Source: Cryobacterium sp. PAMC25264 (GTDB taxonomy: Bacteria > Actinomycetota > Actinomycetes > Actinomycetales > Microbacteriaceae). From it: a stretch of 64,000 bases of DNA. Location of the stretch: contig NZ_CP080383.1 of the NCBI RefSeq assembly GCF_019443325.1, positions 2,790,001 to 2,854,000 of the forward strand, given 5' to 3'. The notes below the pieces were generated by a model. It was not told where the DNA came from. It searched no databases and saw only the letters and a program-made list of their open reading frames with translations. This document shows positions 40,493 to 49,050 of the stretch, piece after piece. A program made the position numbers and the translations under genes. Position 1 is the first letter of the stretch. Every line of letters begins with the position of its first letter.

Positions 40493-40557
40493 CTCACGAA
40501 CCGTGAGTTAAGCACGCATCCGGGCGCTTTTGTGGGGCTTTGCTCACAGCTCGCGGA
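40493..40557. repeat. Dispersed palindrome family A, copy 4
   Basis: Arms CTCACGAACCGTGAGTTAAGC and GCTTTGCTCACAGCTCGCG (imperfect). It lies between convergent genes, four bases after one stop codon (40489) and 13 before the other (40570). Confidence 0.8.
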
Positions 40558-40569
40558 TGGGGGCGGGCG

Positions 40570-41283
40570 TCAGGTGGGGGCCACGGGCTGGCGCAGGACG
40601 GTGCGGAGTTTATCGGGGGCGACCCGGCGGGGGTCGCCGAGGTAGACCTCATGGTGCCGGCCGCGTTCCCGCATCCCGGCGGCGGGCAGGACCTCGCCGT
40701 GCAGCCTGGCCAGCACGGGCGTCTCGTCGTCATAGGAGCCCACGTGCAGCACCTGCTCGCAGAGGCCCTCATCGAGGGCCTCGACACGCAGCCGGTCCAG
40801 CGCGGGCAGCGGCTTCTTCTTCGTGGCAGCTTTAGCGCGTGCCGCGGCGATGGCCTCGCCGATGTGCGCATCGCTCACCCAGTCGGGCTGGCTGATCAGC
40901 ATGGTCCAGCTCCAGGCATCCTTGTCGCGTGCGCTGAAGACGGATGCGTCGTCGGCGTACCAGAGCCCCTCCAGCGGCCCCACCACCAGGTCGCGGCCGG
41001 CCCGTTTGCTCGCGAACTTCACCGTGTACGCCACCGCGTAGAGCGCCTCCACGGCCTCGGTATACGCCGGGGACGTGTTCGGATCGCCATGCCCGTCGAC
41101 CGCGAGGAACCGCTGCGGCGGCACCGTCACTCTCTCCCACTCCCGGTTCTTCGGGGCATAGAGCGCCCGCAGTTCGCGCTTGATGTCGTACGGCGCCGCC
41201 ACATCGCCAGACGACGCAACGTCTCTGGTCACGGTCGTACCGCCGGGCGCCACATCCGCTCCGGGCACCGTCACGCGAGGCAC
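40570..41283 (-). CDS. GyrI-like small-molecule-binding protein
   Basis: 237 residues, with GTG 41283 the only long start; internal starts are possible. From about residue 33 it reads YDIKRELRALYAPKNREWERVTVPPQRFLAVDGHGDPNTSPAYTEAVEALYAVAYTVKF. That is the signature of the single-domain GyrI-like proteins (SHS2 fold). A conserved EGLWYADD and a C-terminal LHGEVLPAAGM-R-RGRHHEVYLGDPRR follow. Relatives bind small hydrophobic or cationic ligands, and some hydrolyse cyclopropanoid compounds. Its neighbour is a VOC protein, also a small-molecule fold, eight bases upstream. Confidence 0.85.
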   Translation of the reverse strand: MPRVTVPGADVAPGGTTVTRDVASSGDVAAPYDIKRELRALYAPKNREWERVTVPPQRFLAVDGHGDPNTSPAYTEAVEALYAVAYTVKFASKRAGRDLVVGPLEGLWYADDASVFSARDKDAWSWTMLISQPDWVSDAHIGEAIAAARAKAATKKKPLPALDRLRVEALDEGLCEQVLHVGSYDDETPVLARLHGEVLPAAGMRERGRHHEVYLGDPRRVAPDKLRTVLRQPVAPT

Positions 41284-41290
41284 GACCGGG

Positions 41291-41677
41291 TCAGTTCTGC
41301 AGCACAGAGAGGATGTTGCCCGCCGGGTCGGTGAACCAGGCGATCCTTGGGTTCCCGTTCGCGATGCCTCGTTCGTCCTGCTCGAATCCGTCGAAGTCGT
41401 AGCGGAGGAACTCCACCCCGCGCTCGGCGAGCACGTCGGCGGACTGGTTGATGTCTGCCACCTCCAGGTTGAGGATGGTGAACACGGCCGGCTGATGGTC
41501 GGGCTTGGGGTAGATGATCACGTCGGCGCCACCGGGCAGGGTCAGCCGCAGCATGCCCATTCCACCGTCCGCCACCTCGAGACCGAGCACGTCGGCGTAG
41601 AAGGTGCGCGCCGCCTCGATGTCGGGCACCGCGAATCCGCTGAAACCGTGCAGGTACTCCGGGTCGATGGTGGGCAT
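41291..41677 (-). CDS. VOC-family (glyoxalase/bleomycin-resistance fold) protein
   Basis: 128 residues from ATG 41677 with AAGGAG upstream. It is a single VOC module pair: GFSGFAVPDIEAARTFYADVLGLEV, LTLPGGADVIIYP, then FTILNLEVADINQSADVLAERGVEF and IAWFTDPAGNILSVLQ. Possible metal ligands are the His and Glu in the first strand (YLHGFSG) and the late strands. The substrate is unknown. It is probably co-transcribed with the GyrI-like gene. Confidence 0.9.
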   Translation of the reverse strand: MPTIDPEYLHGFSGFAVPDIEAARTFYADVLGLEVADGGMGMLRLTLPGGADVIIYPKPDHQPAVFTILNLEVADINQSADVLAERGVEFLRYDFDGFEQDERGIANGNPRIAWFTDPAGNILSVLQN

Positions 41678-41720
41678 GGTGTGCTCCTTCTGGTCGAGAG
41701 TGGGGGTCTGGCTCCCCCGA

Positions 41721-42560
41721 TCAGCGGGAGCTGATCGAGGCGAACTTACGGATGCACAATGGCACGAACACCACGAGCAGCACAACAACTCCGATGAGCA
41801 CGGTCGCCACCGGGTTCTGCAGTGTCCAGACATCCGGCACCGGCGCGGTGCCCTCGTTGCCGAACAGCTCGCGCGCCGCCTGAACCAGCGCCGACACCGG
41901 GTTGAACTCGGCGAAGATGCGCAAGGGGGTGGGCAGCGTCTCGATCGGCACGAACGCATTGGAGATGAACGTGATGGGGAACAGGATGATGAACGACGCG
42001 TTGTTGATCACCTCGGGCGAACGCACACTCATGCCCAGCAGCGCCATCACCCAGCTGAACGCGTAGCTGAACAGCAGCAGCAGACCGAGCCCGGCGAAGA
42101 ACTCCCCCATCGACGAGTTCACCCGCCAGCCGACCAGGAAGCCGGTGGCCATCATGATGATCATCGAGATGGTGTTGAGCACCAGGTCTCCGTTGGTACG
42201 GCCCACCAGCACAGCGGATGAGCTCATCGGCAAGCTGCGGAACCGGTCGATGATGCCGTCCTTGAGGTCTTGCGCCATGGCGGAGCCGGAGAAGGTGGAG
42301 CCGAACACCACGGTCTGGGCGAAGATGCCGGCCATGAGGAACTGCGTGTAGTCCGTGCCCTGCACGTTGATCGCGCCGCCGTAGACCTGGCTGAACAGCA
42401 GCACGAACATGATCGGCTGGATGACGGCGAACACCAGCATGTCGGGAGTGCGCTTGATCTTGATCAGATTGCGCTTGGTGGTTGTCCAGCCATCCGAATA
42501 CCAGAGGGACAGCGGGTTCCAGGTTGGCGTGGGCGCTGGCCTGGTGGCGGTCTGGGTCAT
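41721..42560 (-). CDS. ABC-2 type exporter permease (DrrB-like)
   Basis: 279 residues. ATG 42560 overlaps the ATPase stop codon (ATGA). Six hydrophobic segments, with the ABC-2 motif region TPDMLVFAVIQPIMFVLLFSQVYGGA near residue 38, FAQTVVFGSTFSGSAMAQDLKDGIIDRFRSLPMS, and PEVINNASFIILFPITFISNAFVP. These are characteristic of the daunorubicin-resistance DrrB family. It forms the membrane part of a drug or lipid exporter with the adjacent ATPase. Confidence 0.92.
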   Translation of the reverse strand: MTQTATRPAPTPTWNPLSLWYSDGWTTTKRNLIKIKRTPDMLVFAVIQPIMFVLLFSQVYGGAINVQGTDYTQFLMAGIFAQTVVFGSTFSGSAMAQDLKDGIIDRFRSLPMSSSAVLVGRTNGDLVLNTISMIIMMATGFLVGWRVNSSMGEFFAGLGLLLLFSYAFSWVMALLGMSVRSPEVINNASFIILFPITFISNAFVPIETLPTPLRIFAEFNPVSALVQAARELFGNEGTAPVPDVWTLQNPVATVLIGVVVLLVVFVPLCIRKFASISSR

Positions 42561-43552
42561 TTCACCAGCTCCTGCTTCTCGTCTTCGTTGTCGTCGGCGG
42601 CGAGGTCGGCCTTGTGCCCGGTGAGCTTGAGGAACACGTCGTCGAGGGTGGGCCGGCGCATCCCGGCGTCGTGCAGGTCGATCCCGGCCGTGCGCAGGTC
42701 CGCGAGCACGTGCTGCAGCGCCGGCGGTCCATCGGTCACGGCCACGTCGAGGCCTCGCCCGTCGCTGGAGACCTGCGGTTCGCCGGCGCCGTAGCGGGCG
42801 AGCACCTCGCTGGCGGCGGCGCTGTCCGCGGCGTCCACCAGGGCCACGACCACCCGGTGCCCGCCGATCTGGGCCTTGAGTTCGTCGGAGGTGCCCTCGG
42901 CGATCACCCGGCCGTCGTCGATGACCGCGATGCTGTCGGCCAGCTGGTCGGCTTCCTCCAGATACTGGGTGGTGAGCAGCACGGTGGTGCCGTCGTCGAC
43001 GAGCTTGTTGATCACGCCCCACAGGGCGATGCGGCTGCGCGGGTCGAGCCCGGTGGTCGGTTCGTCGAGGAAGAGGATCTTGGGGTTGAAGACCAGCGCG
43101 CCGGCCAGGTCGATGCGTCGGCGCATGCCGCCGGAGAACCCCTTGACCGGCCGGTTGCCCGCCGCGGTGAGCTCGAACAGGTCGATGAGTTGCTGCGCCC
43201 GCTTGCGGGAGGCGGCGCCGCCCAGGTGGTAGAGCCGGCCGACCATCTCCAGATTCTCGAAGCCGGTGAGGTTCTCATCGACCGCCGCGTACTGGCCGGA
43301 CACGCCAATGATGCTGCGCACGGCCTTCGGATCGTCCTGAACGTTGATGCCGTCGACGATCGCCGTGCCGGCATCCGGTCGGATGAGGGTGGTCAGGATT
43401 TTGACCACCGTGGTCTTGCCGGCACCGTTGGGGCCGAGGATCGCCTTGACCGTGCCGCGCGGCACGGTGAGGTCGAGCCCGGCGAGCGCGTGCACCGGCC
43501 CGGTCTTGGATTTGTAGGTCTTGGTAAGCCCGGAGGCTTCGATAATCGTCAT
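42557..43552 (-). CDS. ABC exporter ATP-binding protein (DrrA-like)
   Basis: 331 residues from ATG 43552. It has Walker A GPNGAGKTT near residue 40, signature GFSGGMRRRIDLAGALV near 140 and Walker B ILFLDEPTTGLD. The DrrA-type extension includes TTQYLEEADQLAD and a C-terminal ending MRRPTLDDVFLKLTGH. With the 41721 permease it makes a two-gene DrrAB export system. It is divergent from a TetR regulator that most likely controls it. Confidence 0.94.
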   Translation of the reverse strand: MTIIEASGLTKTYKSKTGPVHALAGLDLTVPRGTVKAILGPNGAGKTTVVKILTTLIRPDAGTAIVDGINVQDDPKAVRSIIGVSGQYAAVDENLTGFENLEMVGRLYHLGGAASRKRAQQLIDLFELTAAGNRPVKGFSGGMRRRIDLAGALVFNPKILFLDEPTTGLDPRSRIALWGVINKLVDDGTTVLLTTQYLEEADQLADSIAVIDDGRVIAEGTSDELKAQIGGHRVVVALVDAADSAAASEVLARYGAGEPQVSSDGRGLDVAVTDGPPALQHVLADLRTAGIDLHDAGMRRPTLDDVFLKLTGHKADLAADDNEDEKQELVK

Positions 43553-43585
43553 GCCACGCCCCTGCCAAATCGGTGGGTATGCTTT

Positions 43586-43604
43586 ATGTGGACGTTGTAC
43601 ACAT
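43586..43604. promoter_or_regulatory. Candidate TetR operator in the exporter promoter
   Basis: ATGTG-(9)-CACAT inverted repeat between the divergent exporter and TetR starts. Another TGTGAGC word follows at once. Pattern match only. Confidence 0.4.
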
Positions 43605-43636
43605 GTGAGCTTTTATCGTAACGAAACGGATGCGCG

Positions 43637-44278
43637 ATGACAACGGGTGGGGGAGATTCTCCGGTACGAACTTCGTACCGGCACGGCGACCTGCGCCGGG
43701 CTCTCATCGAGGCCGGGGTAGACCTGGCCCGGGAGGGCGGTCCGCCCGCCGTGGTGCTGCGGGAAGCCACCCGGCGCGTGGGGGTGACGCCCAACGCCGC
43801 GTACCGGCACTTCGCCGACCGGCAGGCGCTGCTGGACGCCGTGTGTTCGAGTTGCCAGGGCCTCGTCGCCGGGGCGATCGAAATCGATCAGGCCCGAGTC
43901 GACACGACCGACCCGGTCGACGGCGCCCGCCTGCGGTTCCGGGCTGTGGGCACCGGCTACCTGCGCTTCGCACTGGAGCAGCCGGGCCAGTTCCAGACCG
44001 CGTTTTCCGCGTCGTCCGACCTGGACAGCGCCACCTGCGCGGCTCGGGCCGGCCCCGCCGGGCTCACTCCGTTCCAGTTGCTCACGCAGTCGCTCGACGA
44101 CCTCGTCACCGTGGGGCTGTTGCCGGCCGGGCGGCGCCCGGCGGCCGAGTTCCTGGCCTGGTCGGCCGTGCACGGACTCGCCGAGCTGCTCATCGACGGC
44201 CCCCTCCGCGCGCTGCCCGCCCCGGTGAAGCAGACCCTGATCGTGCGGGTCATCGACATGGTGGAGCAGGGGCTGTAG
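43637..44278 (+). CDS. TetR-family transcriptional regulator
   Basis: 213 residues from ATG 43637. It starts TSYRHGDLRRALIEAGVDLARE, then the recognition helix region LREATRRVGVTPNAAYRHFADRQALLDAV (about residues 42-70). The C-terminal ligand domain has WSAVHGLAELLIDGPLRALP and VDMVEQGL-type ends, as in TetR_C_13/WHG-domain regulators. It is divergent from the DrrAB-like exporter, so it is predicted to repress export until a substrate binds. Confidence 0.9.
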   Translation: MTTGGGDSPVRTSYRHGDLRRALIEAGVDLAREGGPPAVVLREATRRVGVTPNAAYRHFADRQALLDAVCSSCQGLVAGAIEIDQARVDTTDPVDGARLRFRAVGTGYLRFALEQPGQFQTAFSASSDLDSATCAARAGPAGLTPFQLLTQSLDDLVTVGLLPAGRRPAAEFLAWSAVHGLAELLIDGPLRALPAPVKQTLIVRVIDMVEQGL

Positions 44279-44295
44279 CGCAGCGCGGATGCGCC

Positions 44296-45264
44296 TCAGG
44301 GCGCGTCGCCGGAGGCCGCCGGGCCAACGCTGGTGCCGCCGTCCGACGTCCATTCGACATACCAGTTGCGCTGCCCTGCCGTGGGAGCAAGTCCCTCGCT
44401 CGCCAGCCCCTGGTCGCTGGTCCAATACAGGGTCACCCCGGACGCCGCGAACTCGGACTCGCCCACACAGCTCGATAGGTAGTGGGTGTCGTCGAGCAGT
44501 AGGAGCAGGCAGACACGCTCCGCATCGGACCGCACCACGTAGAACAGGGACTCGGCGGGCGGGTCGACAGACTCCCAGGAGATTCCGCCGATTGTGCGCA
44601 GCGTCAACGGCTGGAAGGAGGCGGGCAGGGGTACGGCCGGCACGTCGTCCACAGTTTGAGGACGATCGAAGATCTCGAACGCCTTGGCCTCGGTGGTGGC
44701 AGCGGCCGGGATCTCCGTGCCGCGGGCGATCGCTCCCACGATCTGCGCCCCGGCCACGCCGCCGAGCACGGCCGCGACAATGAGGCCGACCGCCAGACGA
44801 ACCCGGCTCCGGGATGCGACGGTGGGCTTCTCCGGCGCAGCCGGCGGCCCATCGGCGCTCACCGCCGACCCCGCATCGCGCTGCGATTCGTCACCCCGGG
44901 GAACCATCGGGCGCGCCGGAGCGACCCGGGCCACAGCCGACCCCTCGAGCTCCTGCTCCGCGGCGAGTACCGCATCGTCGATCGCCTCCTTCTCCCCCGC
45001 GATCTCGGCCTCGAGCTCCCGCAGGGCCCGGTGCACGGCGTGGTCGCCGGCGGCGTCGGCATCCGCTGCGAAGACCCGGCGCTGCAGCGCCCGCACCCGA
45101 CCGCTCGGCGCCGGCTCGCCCTCCGGCGAGGCCTGGTCAGGATGCGCCCGCCACCAGAGCGCGTCGAGAACGTCCCGGCTGCCCCGGTAGTGGTCCCGCA
45201 CGGCGGAACGGTACTCCTCGTCGCCCAGGGCCCGTTCGTACGCGTCGCGATGACCTGGGGTCAT
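44296..45264 (-). CDS. Membrane-anchored protein, tandem paralogue 3 of 3
   Basis: 322 residues from ATG 45264. The N-terminal cytosolic part has the element shared by all three paralogues: DVLDALWWRAHPDQ, then RVRALQRRVFAADADAAGD and LRELEAEIAGEKEAI, a helical segment. One membrane segment (VRLAVGLIVAAVLGGVAGAQIVGAI, about residues 155-180) follows. An outer domain has ISWESVDPPAESLFYVVRSDAERVCLLLLLDDTHYLSSCVGESEF, where two cysteines are conserved across the set. This is the most divergent of the three. No known domain was recognised, and the topology suggests signal transfer across the membrane or anchoring. Confidence 0.8.
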   Translation of the reverse strand: MTPGHRDAYERALGDEEYRSAVRDHYRGSRDVLDALWWRAHPDQASPEGEPAPSGRVRALQRRVFAADADAAGDHAVHRALRELEAEIAGEKEAIDDAVLAAEQELEGSAVARVAPARPMVPRGDESQRDAGSAVSADGPPAAPEKPTVASRSRVRLAVGLIVAAVLGGVAGAQIVGAIARGTEIPAAATTEAKAFEIFDRPQTVDDVPAVPLPASFQPLTLRTIGGISWESVDPPAESLFYVVRSDAERVCLLLLLDDTHYLSSCVGESEFAASGVTLYWTSDQGLASEGLAPTAGQRNWYVEWTSDGGTSVGPAASGDAP

Positions 45265-45283
45265 CGGAGATCCCCGGTCGGGG

Positions 45284-46303
45284 TCATCCCTCGGCCACCA
45301 CGTCCGTAGGGGTGGGCCTGCCGGCGAACTCGGTCGACAGGCCGCCGCCGAGTTCCCACACCACCGAGATGTCGCCGAGCACCCGCGATACGCCTGCCTC
45401 GCCGTGAAGGATCCCGCTACCCTCCCAGTACAGCCGCAACCCTACCGACGGAAACCCCGACTCGAGCGCACACGTGGACACGTAACCACCGCTCTCCGGC
45501 ATGGCGACGAGGCAGGTCATGCGAGTGGAGGACTGCGCCGCGTAGTAAGGCGAGGCGCCCGCCTCATTGGCGTTCTCTGGCCAGCCGGCCGACCCGAGAT
45601 AGCGGAAGGACTCGGGCCTGAAGACGTCACCGGTCGAGACCAGAGGAATATCCTGTGGCGTCTGCTCGCGGATGAAGATCATGCTCGGCGACTCCGAGGA
45701 CACCGTGGCGATCGAGGCCGTCTGTGAGGGGGTCGGAGTGCCGGTGGGCGCGGCCCCGCTGACGAGGCCCGCGGCGCCCAGCCGGCTGCCGAGGATGACC
45801 CCGATGGCCACCGCGAGGAGGATGCCGCCGGCCAGGAACCAGTGGCGACGACCGAATCGTCCGAACCTCACGGTCGGCGTCGGGTGTGATTCGGCGACCT
45901 CTGGCTCCCGCGTGTCATCGCCTGCTGCCGACCCCACCAGCTCGTCGAAGGTGGATGCGGTGACGGCGGCCGAGGCACCGACCTCCTGAGCATTCGCGGC
46001 CCGCAGGGCCTCAGCAATGGCCAGCCGCTCGGCGGCGATCTCGGCCTCGAGGTCCCGCACGGCCTCGGCCACGACCGCGTCCCCGGCGGCATCGCCATCC
46101 GCTGCGAAGGCGCGGCGCTGCAGCGCCCGCAGGGTGGCGATGGGCGACGGCATGCCACTGGGGGCCGGATCTTCGGGGTGCCATTCCCACCAGAGCGCGT
46201 CCGGCAGGCTCCAGTGACCGGTGTGAGCGGCGGCCACGGCGGCGGCGAAGTCCGGGTTCTCCAGAGCTCGCTCGTACGGATCGTCGTGCCTGTTCCCGGC
46301 CAA
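45284..46303 (-). CDS. Membrane-anchored protein, tandem paralogue 2 of 3
   Basis: About 339 residues if the TTG at 46303 is used, which follows AGGGGGG six bases upstream. An ATG at 46330 (MCRTMRG) is the other choice. The start reads DDPYERALENPDFAAAVAAAHTGHWSLPDALWWEWHPE. The helical RALQRRAFAADGDAAGD element, one membrane segment (FLAGGILLAVAIGVILGSRLG, near residue 165) and the outer domain follow. That domain contains FRYLGSAGWPENANEAGASPYYAAQSS and CLVAMPESGGYVSTCALESGFPS. It is nearest to paralogue 1, which shares YLGSAGW and PYYAA. It lies 19 bases upstream of paralogue 3. Confidence 0.8.
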   Translation of the reverse strand: MAGNRHDDPYERALENPDFAAAVAAAHTGHWSLPDALWWEWHPEDPAPSGMPSPIATLRALQRRAFAADGDAAGDAVVAEAVRDLEAEIAAERLAIAEALRAANAQEVGASAAVTASTFDELVGSAAGDDTREPEVAESHPTPTVRFGRFGRRHWFLAGGILLAVAIGVILGSRLGAAGLVSGAAPTGTPTPSQTASIATVSSESPSMIFIREQTPQDIPLVSTGDVFRPESFRYLGSAGWPENANEAGASPYYAAQSSTRMTCLVAMPESGGYVSTCALESGFPSVGLRLYWEGSGILHGEAGVSRVLGDISVVWELGGGLSTEFAGRPTPTDVVAEG

Positions 46304-46376
46304 TGAAACCCCCCTCATTGTTCTGCACATCCTGCCACACGCGTCGGGCGGAGCGGTGCGGCACCGACGCTTGCGC

Positions 46377-47522
46377 TCAGGGAGCGACCACCCGGCCGGA
46401 GCCGCTCGTCTCGATGGTGGAGTCGCGTTGCCAGGCCACCGTGATGTCCAACACCATCGGCGTCGTGCCGGCGCTGGCGCCCTGCAGCATGTCGGTGCTC
46501 TCCCAGGAGAGGCGGAGGCCCGCCGACGGGAAGTCGGACTCGAGCGAGCAGGTCGACAGGTAGCCGCTCCCCTCGGGCACGGCCACCAAGCAGATCATGT
46601 TCGCCGAACCGCGGGCCGCGTAGTACGGCGAGTCGGTGAGGCCGTTGCCGTCGGCATCGGTCCAGCCCGCCGAGCCGAGGTACCGGAACGAGGCGGGGTC
46701 GAAGGCAGCGGGCATCGGCACGAGCGGAACGTCCCGCGGCGCCTGGTCGCGCGCGAACACCTGCGCGGCGAGCACCGGAACCTCCAGCGTGGGGGCGGGA
46801 GTGGCAGTGGCGGCGTCGCTGCCCGCCTGGGGCGCAGCGCCCCACGGCGCCAGGTCGTCCACCTGGCTGCCCACAACGGCCCCGAGCACCACGGCGCCGG
46901 CCAGGGCCACCCCGAGCAGCACCCGGTGGCGCGGCATGGCGCGCGATGGCGCGCCCTGCTCGGTGGATGCATCCGCCATCGAGACGGATGCGGTGCCCAC
47001 CGCCGTGTCGGCCGCCTCGGTGCCGAATGGTTCGGTGCCGGCCGGTTCGGTGCCAAACGCCTCGGTGCCGAATGGTTCGCTGTCGGGCACATCGCCGAAG
47101 GCCCCGTCGTCACCGGACAGCTCAGCCCCGGCCGACTCGGCACTCGACCCAACCTGCCTACCGGCGGCCACCGACGTGCCCACGGCCGGCACCCGTCGCC
47201 CGCTGCGCGCGGCGGCCACCGCCGCGGCGATGGCAGCCCGTTCGGCCGTGATCTCGGTTTCGAGCGCGTGCAGGGCGTCGGCGACGCCGCGGTCGCCCGC
47301 CGCATCGCCGTCGGCCGCGAACACCCGGCGCTGGAGGTCGCGGAGCCGCTCGGTGGGTGACGGCGTGCCGTCGGGGGTGGGTTCGTCGGGATGCACCCCC
47401 CACCACAGCGCGTCGAGCACGTCCCAGTGCCCCCGATGGGCCCGGGTCACCGCCTGCAGGAAGGCCGCATCGTGCCGGGCCTGTTCGTACGGATCGCCGT
47501 CGTTCCGTGCCTCTGCCACCAT
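46377..47522 (-). CDS. Membrane-anchored protein, tandem paralogue 1 of 3
   Basis: About 381 residues from ATG 47522, with GGGAG just upstream. GTG 47519 or an ATG at 47543 are alternatives. It opens NDGDPYEQARHDAAFLQAVTRAHRGHWDVLDALWWGVHPDE, then the RDLQRRVFAADGDAAGD helix element. A long Pro/Thr/Glu-rich stretch contains several copies of a PFGTEA-type pentad (EPFGTEAFGTEPAGTEPFGTEA). A membrane segment (VLLGVALAGAVVLGAVVGSQV) and an outer domain with FRYLGSAGWTDADGNGLTDSPYYAARGS and CLVAVPEGSGYLSTCSLESDFPS follow. First gene of the likely three-gene transcript. No family recognised. Confidence 0.8.
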   Translation of the reverse strand: MVAEARNDGDPYEQARHDAAFLQAVTRAHRGHWDVLDALWWGVHPDEPTPDGTPSPTERLRDLQRRVFAADGDAAGDRGVADALHALETEITAERAAIAAAVAAARSGRRVPAVGTSVAAGRQVGSSAESAGAELSGDDGAFGDVPDSEPFGTEAFGTEPAGTEPFGTEAADTAVGTASVSMADASTEQGAPSRAMPRHRVLLGVALAGAVVLGAVVGSQVDDLAPWGAAPQAGSDAATATPAPTLEVPVLAAQVFARDQAPRDVPLVPMPAAFDPASFRYLGSAGWTDADGNGLTDSPYYAARGSANMICLVAVPEGSGYLSTCSLESDFPSAGLRLSWESTDMLQGASAGTTPMVLDITVAWQRDSTIETSGSGRVVAP

Positions 47523-47643
47523 CGCTCCCGTCGTTCTGCACATCCTGTCACCGGTCGGGCCGCCCGCGAACCTCCACGTGCAGGTGCCGGCCCCGCGCCG
47601 GGAGGGCATTGGCCGCACCCCGAGCCGGTGGCAGGATGCCCGC

Positions 47644-48324
47644 ATGACCGTGACCGAGCACCGGGTGGACCCGTGGGGTGGGCCCCGGCAGGCACGCTGG
47701 CAGCAGGCCGTGGACTGGCCGCTCACCATTGCGGCCCTGGTGTTCCTGGCGGCCTACTCGATCTCGGTGATCGGAGCGGTCGATGTCTCCACGGGCGCGC
47801 TGCTGCGGATCGTGATCCTGGTCAGTTGGGCGCTCTTCCCGGTGAGCTACCTCGTCGATCTCGTGCTGGCCGACCATGCCTGGCAGTGGGCGCGGCGGCA
47901 TCCGGTCAATCTGCTCTTCGTGCTGCTGCCGTTGCTGCGACCGTTGCGGCTGCTGCGGGTGCTCGCGCGCAGCAGCCTGTTCCAGAGCTCGGCGGGCACC
48001 GCGTTCCGGGCGCGGGTGCTGGTGTACCTGGCCGGCACGGCGGTGCTGGTCACCTATATCGCCGCGCTGGCGGTGCTCGAGGCGGAACGGAGCGACCCGA
48101 ACGCCAATATCACCTCGTTCGGCGACTCGCTCTGGTGGGCGGCGGTGACCATCACCACCGTGGGTTACGGGGACTTCACCCCGCTCACCATCCGCGGGCG
48201 CATCATCGCGACGGCCCTGATGCTCGGCGGCGTGGCCGTGCTCGGTGTGCTCACCGCCACCCTGTCGTCCTGGATCGTGCAGCGCGTCGCCGACCTCGAG
48301 GAGGAGCGTCACCGGGCCGAATAG
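47644..48324 (+). CDS. Voltage-gated-like potassium channel
   Basis: 226 residues from ATG 47644. Six-segment layout in short form, with an S4-like arginine helix LLRPLRLLRVLARSSLF near residue 100 and the pore with selectivity filter ITTVGYGDFTP (TVGYGD near residue 171). A final helix and an acidic tail (RVADLEEERHRAE) follow, with no RCK domain. It conducts K+ across the cell membrane. It is divergent from the three-paralogue cluster (121 bases apart), so shared regulation is possible but not shown. Confidence 0.92.
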   Translation: MTVTEHRVDPWGGPRQARWQQAVDWPLTIAALVFLAAYSISVIGAVDVSTGALLRIVILVSWALFPVSYLVDLVLADHAWQWARRHPVNLLFVLLPLLRPLRLLRVLARSSLFQSSAGTAFRARVLVYLAGTAVLVTYIAALAVLEAERSDPNANITSFGDSLWWAAVTITTVGYGDFTPLTIRGRIIATALMLGGVAVLGVLTATLSSWIVQRVADLEEERHRAE

Positions 48325-48525
48325 GGCCAGCGAGGCGGGAATGATACACTCTCCCAATACCCTTAACGAACCGCTGTGCCATTTTCAGTCGCGTGATGTA
48401 TCCAGTGACCTGCCCTGGGTGCCTCGAATCGGCTGTCGCAGCACCGCGGAGGAGCACGCCTGCGCCCCGCGCGGACGTCCGGGTGATACGTCAACCACGC
48501 TCAAAGAATTATGAGGCTGCATCAG

Positions 48526-49026
48526 ATGATTTTCGAAGTCGGCGAGACCGTCGTCTATCCCCACCACGGCGCAGCAACGATCACCGCAGTCGAGACCCGC
48601 ACGATCAAGGGTGTCGAAAAGCGCTACATCACGCTCACCGTGCACCAGAGTGACCTGGCCATCAACCTGCCCATCGACAACGCCGAGCTCGTCGGCGTTC
48701 GCGATGTCATCGACGCCGCGGGTGTCGAGGCGGTCTTCGACGTGCTTCGCAGCGACGTCGAGGAAGAGCCCAGCAACTGGTCGCGCCGCTACAAGGCCAA
48801 CACCGAGAAGATGGGCAGCGGCAGCGTCTACCGCGTCAGCGAGGTCGTTCGCGACCTGTGGCGCCGCGACCGCATCTCCGGCGTCTCCGCCGGTGAGAAG
48901 CGGATGCTCATCAAGGCCCGCCAGGTTCTCGTCTCCGAGCTCGCGCTCGCGCAGAAGTCCACCGAGGAAGAGGCCTTCGTCACCCTCGACGACGTCCTGA
49001 ACGCCAGCGTCGCCGAAGTCGCCTAG
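48526..49026 (+). CDS. carD: CarD-family RNA polymerase-binding transcription factor
   Basis: 166 residues from ATG 48526. An ATG five codons earlier (48511) has no ribosome site, and the protein family starts [17 protein letters not shown]. The N-terminal RNA-polymerase-interaction domain (about 1-53) contains [15 protein letters not shown]. The C-terminal helical domain has [13 protein letters not shown], with Trp at residue 85, the position of the minor-groove wedge residue in mycobacterial Car[13 protein letters not shown] and [24 protein letters not shown] follow. It binds the beta lobe of RNA polymerase and stabilises open promoter complexes. It usually precedes ispD/ispF, but those genes are absent here. 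Confidence 0.96.
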   Translation: MIFEVGETVVYPHHGAATITAVETRTIKGVEKRYITLTVHQSDLAINLPIDNAELVGVRDVIDAAGVEAVFDVLRSDVEEEPSNWSRRYKANTEKMGSGSVYRVSEVVRDLWRRDRISGVSAGEKRMLIKARQVLVSELALAQKSTEEEAFVTLDDVLNASVAEVA

Positions 49027-49050
49027 TTCACCCCCCTCAAACGTCGTCGG

